NCBI GenBank assembly: GCA_049510055.1
Contig: JBEKZI010000015.1
Span: 1-33,998 of the forward strand
Source of the DNA: JALHTV01 sp049510055
GTDB taxonomy: Bacteria; Planctomycetota; Phycisphaerae; SM23-33
DNA: 33,998 bases
Direction: 5' to 3'
A program made the position numbers and the translations under genes. Below the pieces are notes generated by a model. It saw nothing but the letters and a program-made list of their open reading frames with translations. It was not told where the DNA came from and ran no database searches. This document shows, one piece after another, positions 1 to 5,879 of the stretch; the first letter of the stretch is position 1, and each line of letters opens with the position of its first letter.

Positions 1-257
1 ACGTGGCGCGGCTGGCCGGCGTGCCCAAGGAGGTCATCGACCGGGCAAGGGCGATCCTGCCGAAGATTCAGGAGCACCTGGCCGCCGGGCTGGACATGCC
101 CGCCTTGGCGAAACGCGCCGCCGCGGCCGCCGCACAGATGGCCCTATTCGCCGACGCACCCACCCGCGCCGCCCGCGCCATCAAGGAAGCCAACCTAGAA
201 TCCATGACGCCCCTGGAAGCACTGGACTTTTTGAGAAAACTCAAGAGTGAACTGTAG
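1..257 (+). CDS. mutS: DNA mismatch repair protein MutS, C-terminal end (5' truncated by window edge)
   Basis: This is the last 85 or so residues of an open frame entering from the left edge. The frame begins with a split His codon followed by VARLAGVPKEVIDRARAIL, which matches the segment after the MutS ATPase domain (family pattern GIHVARLAGLPxxVIxRAxxIL). The end, with ALF then LESMTPLEALDFLRKLKSEL, matches the helical C-terminal tail of bacterial MutS (family pattern LTPxxALxxLxxLK). MutS binds mismatches and starts repair; the mismatch-binding and Walker parts lie outside the window. The stop is TAG at 255-257. A near copy of the last 21 bases of the gene recurs at 401-421, described separately. 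Confidence 0.9.
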   Translation, partial: VARLAGVPKEVIDRARAILPKIQEHLAAGLDMPALAKRAAAAAAQMALFADAPTRAARAIKEANLESMTPLEALDFLRKLKSEL

Positions 258-421
258 GGGCCCGCTTACCGAGTGTCGCGGGCGTCTCGCCCGCGCGTCG
301 CGAGGGCATCTTGCCCTCGCCGGACCCCCAATGGCAAGCGTTCCTCGCGGCCGGAACGGCTGCGCCACTCGCGGTCAAGATAACCGCGACACCTCTCCAC
401 AAACCTAAGAGCGAACTGTAG
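237..421. repeat. Duplicated mutS tail bracketing a 120-bp hairpin element with 9-bp terminal inverted repeats
   Basis: The last 21 bases of mutS (237-257) recur at 401-421 with 18 of 21 positions identical. Between them, 273-281 (GTGTCGCGG) is the exact reverse complement of 384-392 (CCGCGACAC), giving a unit of about 120 bp with terminal inverted repeats. Inside are two perfect hairpins in a row: GCGGGCG/CGCCCGC around TCT (279-295), and GCGAGGGCA/TGCCCTCGC around TCT just after it. There is no reading frame. The layout resembles a non-coding mini-element whose insertion or recombination copied the end of mutS. Mobility is an inference; the repeats are seen directly. Confidence 0.6.
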
Positions 422-436
422 ACGGCCCCCGAAAAT

Positions 437-1438
437 TCAGCCAGTCGCCGACGGGGAATAGTGTTCCCGCATCTGCTCGGCGCTAGTGAATGGCCAGCAC
501 CGCAAACGCCCCTCAGTCAGGCAACGCCATCTACGGTTCCGCAGCCGAGCATTGCCCAGAACCATCCCGATGATCCCAACAACCAGCATGAACCCAAAGG
601 AGCATATCATCGTGACCCGTTCGCCCCACCACGCCCTAAGGACAGATCCAGTGCAGAGACAGACTACCCCTACCATGATCATGCCTCCAATGAATGCAAG
701 CAGGCCGGTTGTGATCGGCCACATAATACTCTCCTTAGGGAGGGTTACAGGGGCATACGGCAGATTGGTCTCGAGGAAGGCAAGCAGGCGCTCCAGTACC
801 TCGCGCAGACGGCGTTGCCGCACGGCCGATTGTCTCGTTAGCGGGCCACCGTGCCTCAGCAGTTCCTCGAACACATCCCGCCTGACGGCCTCCAGAACCC
901 GGTCGGCGAACACGTGGCAGGAATCCACGTCCTCCCCCGCCGTGACAGGCCAAGCCCGGCCCGCCTCGGCGAATGTCATTCGCCCGGCCAAGATGTTGCG
1001 GATTATCCGGGCGCCCCGGTCGCGGGCCGCCCGGGCAACAGGTGGGGGTGACATATCCTCCACAGGGTATACCCCGGCCGCAGCGCAAGCCTGCTTCATG
1101 GACTCCTCATCCGCGAACGGCGCCCAGGGCAACTGACCCCGCCGACGCGGCAACGGCAAGTCAGTGCGCAGGAAGACCTCATGGCGGCGCAGGGCGAATC
1201 GGGACTCGTCCCAGGCCTGCAACCCGCGCCCAGCCAGGTTTTCCAGACATCTCAGCCACAAATACAGGTGGTGGCCTAGGGTGGCTACGGCGGCGTCCTT
1301 AGGCGGACGCGGGAGCCGGCCGGTGAACTCCAAAGAGTCCAGGGATCCGTCCAGGAATCGATGGATCATATCGGCGACATGTCGCCGTTCTTGAGTGTTG
1401 ATGCCCTGTTGCGGTCTCACCACCTTGTGCACTCCCAC
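437..1438 (-). CDS. Hypothetical membrane protein with an internal domain duplication
   Basis: A protein of up to 333 residues that I do not assign to a named family. Two similar helical segments follow each other. The first (about 25-105) runs from MIHRFLDGSLDSLEF to VFLRTDLPLP; the second (about 145-240) runs from IIRNILAGRMTFAEA to AFLETNLPYAP. They share the pattern I-x-x-(F/I)-L-x-G and a closing FL-x-T-x-LP, so the protein looks like a duplicated alpha-helical domain. Two hydrophobic stretches follow, around residues 245-270 and 280-300, and then a basic tail, which suggests anchoring in the inner membrane. The start is uncertain: the frame opens at GTG 1438, but a GGAG eight bases before a later in-frame GTG (codon 6) looks better. 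Base composition is less GC-rich than neighbours. Function unknown. Confidence 0.6.
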   Translation of the reverse strand: MGVHKVVRPQQGINTQERRHVADMIHRFLDGSLDSLEFTGRLPRPPKDAAVATLGHHLYLWLRCLENLAGRGLQAWDESRFALRRHEVFLRTDLPLPRRRGQLPWAPFADEESMKQACAAAGVYPVEDMSPPPVARAARDRGARIIRNILAGRMTFAEAGRAWPVTAGEDVDSCHVFADRVLEAVRRDVFEELLRHGGPLTRQSAVRQRRLREVLERLLAFLETNLPYAPVTLPKESIMWPITTGLLAFIGGMIMVGVVCLCTGSVLRAWWGERVTMICSFGFMLVVGIIGMVLGNARLRNRRWRCLTEGRLRCWPFTSAEQMREHYSPSATG

Positions 1439-1458
1439 CGCCCTGGCTGGGTAGATAG

Positions 1459-1566
1459 CTAAGGCTGTCCGCCTGCGGCGGCATCCCCTTTCACATACAC
1501 CTTCTGCGTCGGGAACGCAAATTCGATGCCGGATTCCTTCACTGGCTGAGCATCGTTCACCCTCCG
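1459..1566 (-). pseudogene. C-terminal remnant of an MscS-type mechanosensitive channel gene
   Basis: Read on the minus strand, about 35 in-frame codons end at TAG (1461-1459). They contain VNDAQPV then ESGIEFAFPTQKVYVKG. That is the typical end of small-conductance mechanosensitive channels, where the last beta strand reads GIEIPFPQ or GIEFAFPTQ followed by a basic or hydrophobic tail. Nothing upstream in this frame resembles the rest of MscS: the similarity stops near 1566, where a perfect hairpin (1591-1611) and then the next gene follow. I read it as the surviving 3' end of a deleted channel gene. The identification rests on a short but characteristic motif. Confidence 0.55.
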
Positions 1567-1590
1567 TAGCCGCCCCGCCGGCGTCGTAGG

Positions 1591-1611
1591 GTGGGCAACT
1601 TGGTTGCCCAC
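1591..1611. repeat. Perfect intergenic hairpin
   Basis: GTGGGCAAC and GTTGCCCAC form a perfect 9-bp stem around TTG. It lies between the MscS remnant and the methyltransferase operon. Its layout (G-rich arm, three-base loop) resembles the two hairpins after mutS. It may terminate the minus-strand operon that ends at 1622, but no T-run follows on that strand. Confidence 0.5.
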
Positions 1612-1621
1612 GGAAATCCCT

Positions 1622-2170
1622 CTACGGGGTCCGTCGCCGAGTGAACGGAATAAATCGTGGCGTATGGCGGGCGTAGGAGGCGTACTGGTCGCCGAACAGG
1701 GCCCGCAGCTCGCGTTCCTCCAGCGGCGCGACGACGCAGGAGAACCACACGGCCAGGAACGCCAGCAGGAATAGCAGGAACGTGTAGTCCAGCGCCAGCC
1801 ACCACCCGGCGGCCAGGAGCATCACGGCCGCGTACTGGGGGTGGCGGATAGTGCGATACGGCCCCACGATCACCAGCGGCTCGCCCCGGCCGGCGGGAGT
1901 CTCTAGCGGCGCCCGGCGGAGGACCTTGGTCAGCGTGACGAACGTCGAGACGAAAAGGTCCCCGGGATGCCGCCACTTGAAGATCCACGCCATCATCCCA
2001 AAACCGACGATCAGGACGAGAACCCCGCCCAGCCGCAGCGGCCAGGGCAATCCAAGTCGCAACGGCAGCCCAATCACACGCTCAAGGACGTACCCGATCA
2101 GGCAGAACGTGGTGAGCAATGCGGCCACGAGCGTCACGACGACGATGGGCGCGACGACCTTGGTTCGCAT
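1622..2170 (-). CDS. Isoprenylcysteine carboxyl methyltransferase (ICMT)-like membrane methyltransferase
   Basis: 182 residues with four or more hydrophobic segments. The C-terminal half carries the ICMT/phospholipid methyltransferase signature: GPYRTIRHPQYAAVMLL, then EERELRALFGDQYASYARHT followed by PRFIPF. These residues form the S-adenosylmethionine pocket in membrane methyltransferases of this superfamily. Bacterial members methylate small lipophilic or thiol substrates, and the substrate cannot be read from sequence. I place the start at ATG 2170, after GGGAGAGGAG, 20 bases beyond the stop of the upstream methyltransferase; the two genes are very probably co-transcribed. The frame is open further upstream, but there it lies antisense in register to a clear coding region, so the longer form is rejected. 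Confidence 0.8.
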   Translation of the reverse strand: MRTKVVAPIVVVTLVAALLTTFCLIGYVLERVIGLPLRLGLPWPLRLGGVLVLIVGFGMMAWIFKWRHPGDLFVSTFVTLTKVLRRAPLETPAGRGEPLVIVGPYRTIRHPQYAAVMLLAAGWWLALDYTFLLFLLAFLAVWFSCVVAPLEERELRALFGDQYASYARHTPRFIPFTRRRTP

Positions 2171-2190
2171 GGCGATTTTCTCCTCTCCCG

Positions 2191-3192
2191 TTATGGCCGG
2201 GTGGCCACCAGGACCATGCCGAGCAGTTCCATGTACGCTTCCTCGCGGCGGAAGGGCTCGGCCAGGTGCGGCGTGACGGCCCGGAGGTACTCGCGGTCCA
2301 GCAGCGACAGGGGGCGGACCTGGACATTCTTCCAGCCGCCCTGCTCCAGCCATTGCACGTAATCCCACGGCCGGGCGCGGTTGGGGCAGCCGGCAAAGCT
2401 CAGCAGGCGGTACAAGCGCGGGCTGAAGCGGTAGATGTTCAGCGGGTCGCGATCGCGAAGCAGCGGCGTGTGCGTCTGGAGGTCCACCACGGCCAGGAAT
2501 GTCGCCCCCGGTGCGGCCAGCCGGCCCAGCTGCGCGATCGTGGCGGCCGGATCGTCGAAGTGCTCGAACGCGGCCTGGCTGATAATCAAATCCGCCGGCT
2601 GCTTGGCGAGTTTGTCGGCAAATTTGTCGGCGAAAAGGCCGGCCGCGGACAGGTCGAAATCTTTTCGATGCACGTACGTCAGCGGGCTGGGGCAACCGGT
2701 CATGGCGCCGACCACCTGCTGCCGCAGCCGGGCGACCTTGGGCACGTCAATGCCCAGCCGGGCAGGCAGGCGCTTCAACAGATGGTCGTAGAACGCAAGC
2801 GACCGGGTGCGGGCCAGGGGAAAGCGGTCGAAGGCGGCGTACCGCGACGCTCCCGCGGCCAGGGCCAGCACGCCGGTGCCCAGGTCCGGTCCGGGGCCGA
2901 GTTCCAGCACGGTCTTGCCGGTCCAATCGTACGGGCGGCCCAAGGATTCGTGCAGGTGCGCCTTCCAGTTCTCAAAGACGCGCAGGTCGTACTCGGCCGC
3001 GGCGGTAAAGTCGTCGGGCGAGAACGGCCGCGGGCGATGGTAGGGCCACAGGAGATGGCGGACCTTGTTGGCCGCCATCGCGGTCAGGCCCAGCGCGAAC
3101 CACAAGGCGTGAATCGGCCGGGCGGGCGCGAGCGTTTTCGTCGCGGTCGCGGTGGCGGGTTCGGTCTTGTGTGGCGACGTCGGTTCCGGCAA
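2191..3192 (-). CDS. Class I SAM-dependent methyltransferase
   Basis: 333 residues. Motif I of the Rossmann methyltransferase fold is VLELGPGPDLGTG (about 95-107). An acidic motif follows (YAAFDRFPL), then the post-motif region ADLIISQAAFEHFDDP, typical of methyltransferases acting on small molecules or sugars/lipids, and a later LGRLAAPGATFLAVVDLQTH strand. The start is TTG at 3192, supported by a full AGGAGG six bases upstream; no in-frame ATG lies nearby. The first 25 residues are Pro/Thr/Ala-rich, with a hydrophobic patch around 28-42 that may associate with the membrane. It is first in an operon with the ICMT-like gene 20 bp downstream. Substrate unknown. Confidence 0.85.
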   Translation of the reverse strand: MPEPTSPHKTEPATATATKTLAPARPIHALWFALGLTAMAANKVRHLLWPYHRPRPFSPDDFTAAAEYDLRVFENWKAHLHESLGRPYDWTGKTVLELGPGPDLGTGVLALAAGASRYAAFDRFPLARTRSLAFYDHLLKRLPARLGIDVPKVARLRQQVVGAMTGCPSPLTYVHRKDFDLSAAGLFADKFADKLAKQPADLIISQAAFEHFDDPAATIAQLGRLAAPGATFLAVVDLQTHTPLLRDRDPLNIYRFSPRLYRLLSFAGCPNRARPWDYVQWLEQGGWKNVQVRPLSLLDREYLRAVTPHLAEPFRREEAYMELLGMVLVATRP

Positions 3193-3608
3193 AAGGTTCC
3201 TCCTGGCCGCCGGCCATGACGGCGAACGGCTACCAGCCGCCTAGATACCCCGTCAGGGCGGCTACGGCAATAGCGCCCCTGCTTGGTCTCGTGGCGGCGG
3301 GGGAGTAAAAACTTTTCTGGCCGCTTGCCGCCGCCGCGCCGCGGAGCTACTATTCAACCGTGGACCGGACACGGCGGCTCCCTCCACCGTCGTGCCAGGG
3401 GAGCATATGCGACCCTGATTCCGGTCCACATGAGTTGTAGCCCCCTTATGACTCGGCCTCAAACCTGCCCGCATTCGTCCCGGCGGCTGTCCTTACAGCC
3501 ATTGCTCGCGAGGCATAACAGGCTTATTCTAAAGCAGTTGCGTTGATTTTTAGGCCGGGGCTTTCTTTCCCGCCGGATGGCTGCACCAATCGTTTCGGTA
3601 GCTAACCC
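3193..3608. other. Intergenic stretch with a 9-bp inverted repeat, no recognised gene
   Basis: No frame here has family resemblance or a convincing start. The one clear structure is a perfect 9-bp inverted repeat: 3360-3368 (GTGGACCGG) with 3421-3429 (CCGGTCCAC), closing a 70-base segment. The segment has tRNA-like length but lacks a GTTCRA T-loop and a recognisable anticodon arm, so it is not a tRNA. The remainder must hold the promoter of the minus-strand methyltransferase operon, which I cannot place with confidence. Confidence 0.5.
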
Positions 3609-3638
3609 TTGACCGCAGTCTGGCCGAAGTAGTATAAA
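3609..3638 (+). promoter_or_regulatory. Sigma70-type promoter for the structured RNA candidate
   Basis: TTGACC (3609-3614), an 18-base spacer and TATAAA (3633-3638) form one of the best promoter matches in the window. The expected start of transcription, about seven bases on, falls at or next to 3645, the first base of a long hairpin. No ribosome-binding site or open frame of note follows for about 280 bases. Confidence 0.6.
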
Positions 3639-3644
3639 ATCAGG

Positions 3645-3920
3645 TGTTATTATGTGGCTTCCCGGCGACGGTTCCTTGGGGAACCGCCGGCCTGGAAGCA
3701 CCGTAATAACAGTGTGTCGTAACAACGACGGCCGAGGGTTGTAGCCGACAAGCAGGCCGTCAGAGCAGACGGTGTTCGCGAGCGGCACGTTGGGTGTGCC
3801 GCTTGACGGTGTGGCGGCGTCGCCCGGTCGGAAGGCCGGGAAGACATGAAAGAACCAAAGGGCGCCGCGGCATCCGAACGCCGATGAGTCGCTCGCTTCG
3901 GCGGGCGAGGCCTTCGGGCC
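3645..3920 (+). ncRNA. Candidate structured non-coding RNA of unknown class
   Basis: Downstream of the promoter, about 276 bases fold into a chain of helices readable by eye. A 67-base arm (3645-3711) pairs 3645-3654 with 3702-3711 (one G-U), 3657-3662 with 3694-3699, and 3669-3675 with 3680-3686 under a TTGG loop. A 5-bp hairpin follows at 3716-3729 and a perfect 8-bp hairpin at 3781-3803 (AGCGGCAC/GTGCCGCT). Two adjacent UUCG tetraloop hairpins lie at 3889-3908 and 3909-3920. No signatures of RNase P RNA, tmRNA or SRP RNA are present. The 3' end is not defined; structure continues to about 4011. It could be a trans-acting RNA or a long leader of rny. Confidence 0.5.
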
Positions 3921-4262
3921 ATAGATTCACATGAGCCAGCGTCGTCCTAATTCACAAGGTGTTGTTGGGTTTATCTTGGCGGCAGGGTCGGATGCAGCGA
4001 CCCCTACCAAGGGCGTTAAGCTTAAAGGCACGGTGTTCCGGGCGCCGAAGCTTGGACGCCACCTCGACCACCCCCCGACCCACCTGCCGGTAGGCAGGTT
4101 CCCTCGGGGGCGGCGAGGATAGCGATCGCGCGGCTTGAGTGAGTCTCGCTCGGGGATTTCGGTCGGCCCCCTGGCCGGCTGGAACATTCTGCTCGTTTAG
4201 AGCGCCTGCTTGTCTCGGCGACCTTCCCGCGGCTTTTGACAAGAAAGAAAGGAAACCGCGCC
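3921..4262 (+). other. Possible rny leader region with nested hairpin, no gene
   Basis: A nested hairpin pairs 3975-3979 with 4007-4011 and 3985-3990 with 3998-4003. No convincing protein frame is present, and no second good promoter is visible before rny, so rny may be read from the 3609-3638 promoter or from a weak site inside this stretch. AAAGGAAA lies a few bases upstream of the rny ATG. Confidence 0.4.
4072..4110. repeat. Two-tier hairpin with CCTGCC core
   Basis: Outer arms CCCCCGA (4072-4078) and TCGGGGG (4104-4110) enclose inner arms ACCTGCC (4082-4088) and GGCAGGT (4093-4099) around GGTA. No T-run follows, so a classical terminator is unlikely. The CCTGCC/GGCAGG core recurs in the palindrome at 33827-33854. 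Confidence 0.6.
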
Positions 4263-5852
4263 ATGAACGCGCTTGTGACACTGGCCGCGTTGGAATCTTC
4301 CCAGGTCATCGCACTGGCCTTCGCCATCGCCTTTCTGGCCACTCTCGTGGCCGCCGGCGTCATGCGGTTCGTCCATCGCAGCCGGCGGGCCGCCGTGGAA
4401 AAGGAACTGGAGGCCCTCCGCGTCGCCGCCGAGGCCAAAGCCAAGCAGGTCCTCGCCCAGGCCGAGGCCGACGCCAAGACCGAGTTCATCCGCCGACGTG
4501 AAAAATTCGACGCCGATACCGACGCCGCCCGCGCCGAGCTGCGGACGGAGGAAAAACGCCTCTCCAAGCGGGAGGACATCCTTGACCAGAAGATGGACAC
4601 CCTCAACTCCAAGGAAAAGACGCTGGAGGCGGGGGACCGCGCCCTGGCGGAGCGGGAAAAGGGCCTGGCCGCCAAGGACCGCCAACTCAACGAAATCATC
4701 GCCCAGCAGCGCACGCAGCTGTTGAAGGTGACCAACCTCTCGGTCGACGACGCCCGCGCCCTGTTGCTGGAGAAGATGGAAAAGGAAATGGAAGGCGAGA
4801 CCGCCCAGCTCATCGAGCGCCGGCTGGAGGAGGCCAAGGACCAGGCCGAGACCCAGGCCCGCGAGATCATCCTGACGGCCATCCAGCGCTACGCCGCCGA
4901 GCAGACCTGCGACTCGACCGTCTCGACGGTGGACATTCCCTCCGACGACATGAAGGGCCGCGTGATCGGCCGCGAGGGGCGGAACATTCGCGCCTTTGAG
5001 AAGGCCACCGGCGTGGACGTGATCGTGGATGACACGCCGGGCGTGGTGGTGGTCAGCGGGTTCGACCCGGTCCGCCGCGAGGTCGCCCGCCGCTCGCTGG
5101 AGAAGCTCATCCAGGACGGGCGCATCCATCCGACGCGGATCGAGGAAATCGTCTCGGCCACCGAGAAGGAAGTGAACAAGCAGATCCAGGAAGCCGGCAA
5201 GGCCGCGACGGTCGAAGCCAACGTCCGCGGGCTGCACGGCAAGCTGGTGGAGCTGCTGGGGCGGCTGCACTTCCGCACCAGCTACGGCCAGAACGTGCTG
5301 AAGCACTCCCTGGAGGTCGCATACCTCGCGCAGATCATCGCCGAGCAGCTGGGTCTGAACGGCCAGACGGCCCGGCGGGCGGGCCTGCTGCACGACATCG
5401 GCAAGGCCGTGGACCACGAGGTCGAGGGCGGCCACCCGCAGATCGGCGCCGACCTGTGCAAGCGGTACGGCGAGAAAGACGAGATCATCAACGCCGTCGG
5501 CGGCCACCACGGCGACATCGAGGCGGCCAGCCTCTACACGCCGATCGTCACCGCGGCCGACGCCATCAGCGCCAGCCGCCCCGGCGCTCGGCGCGAAACG
5601 CTGGAACGCTACGTCCAGCGCCTCCAGAAGCTGGAGGAAATCGCCACCGGCTTCGAGGGCGTCAAGCAGGCCTACGCCATCCAGGCCGGGCGGGAAGTCC
5701 GCGTCATCGTGGACGCCGAGAATGTCGACGACCGCCTCTCGGCCAAGATCGCCCGCGACATCGCCAAGCGGATCGAGGACGAGATGGAATACCCCGGCGA
5801 GGTGAAGGTGACGCTGGTCCGCGAGGTCCGCTGCGTCGAATACGCCCGATAG
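4263..5852 (+). CDS. rny: Ribonuclease Y
   Basis: 529 residues, the usual length for RNase Y, the membrane-bound endonuclease that starts mRNA decay in many bacteria lacking RNase E. Domains in order: one N-terminal transmembrane helix (about 16-37), a charged coiled coil (40-210), a KH RNA-binding domain with GRVIGREGRNIRAFE (232-246), and an HD phosphohydrolase domain. In the HD domain the metal ligands are visible as H348 (LKHSLEVA), H377-D378 (LLHDIGKA), GGHH (413-416) and D433 (TAADAISASRP). The family ending EVKVTLVRE is intact. ATG 4263 is chosen over the in-frame TTG at 4236 because AAAGGAAA precedes it and the TM helix then begins at the normal distance. It is convergent with recJ. 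Confidence 0.96.
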   Translation: MNALVTLAALESSQVIALAFAIAFLATLVAAGVMRFVHRSRRAAVEKELEALRVAAEAKAKQVLAQAEADAKTEFIRRREKFDADTDAARAELRTEEKRLSKREDILDQKMDTLNSKEKTLEAGDRALAEREKGLAAKDRQLNEIIAQQRTQLLKVTNLSVDDARALLLEKMEKEMEGETAQLIERRLEEAKDQAETQAREIILTAIQRYAAEQTCDSTVSTVDIPSDDMKGRVIGREGRNIRAFEKATGVDVIVDDTPGVVVVSGFDPVRREVARRSLEKLIQDGRIHPTRIEEIVSATEKEVNKQIQEAGKAATVEANVRGLHGKLVELLGRLHFRTSYGQNVLKHSLEVAYLAQIIAEQLGLNGQTARRAGLLHDIGKAVDHEVEGGHPQIGADLCKRYGEKDEIINAVGGHHGDIEAASLYTPIVTAADAISASRPGARRETLERYVQRLQKLEEIATGFEGVKQAYAIQAGREVRVIVDAENVDDRLSAKIARDIAKRIEDEMEYPGEVKVTLVREVRCVEYAR

Positions 5853-5853
5853 C

Positions 5854-5876
5854 CCCGCGCGCCTCCGGCGGGCGGG
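5854..5876. terminator. GC hairpin between convergent rny and recJ
   Basis: The 27-bp gap between the two stop codons is almost entirely a hairpin: CCCGCGCGCC pairs with GGCGGGCGGG around TCC with a single G-G mismatch. It is placed to stop transcription from both sides. It lacks a T-run, so intrinsic termination would be weak. Confidence 0.4.
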
Positions 5877-5879
5877 AAC

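Noticed and set aside
3360..3429. tRNA gene
   Set aside because: Length and closing stem are tempting, but there is no T-loop GTTCRA and no D- or anticodon arm. No tRNA was recognised anywhere in the window.
3931..4122. Open frame of 63 codons on the plus strand
   Set aside because: No ribosome-binding site or family resemblance, and it runs through hairpins that explain the sequence better.
3645..4200. RNase P RNA, tmRNA, SRP RNA or 6S RNA in the gap before rny
   Set aside because: The conserved RNase P blocks (GAAAGTC and AGAACCCGGCTTA types), the tmRNA tRNA-like ends and the SRP GGAAGGAAGCAGC segment were not found on either strand. 6S RNA cannot be judged by eye, so no name is given.
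4236..4262. TTG start nine codons upstream for rny
   Set aside because: The ATG has AAAGGAAA upstream and gives the normal distance to the TM helix; the extension is not typical of the family.
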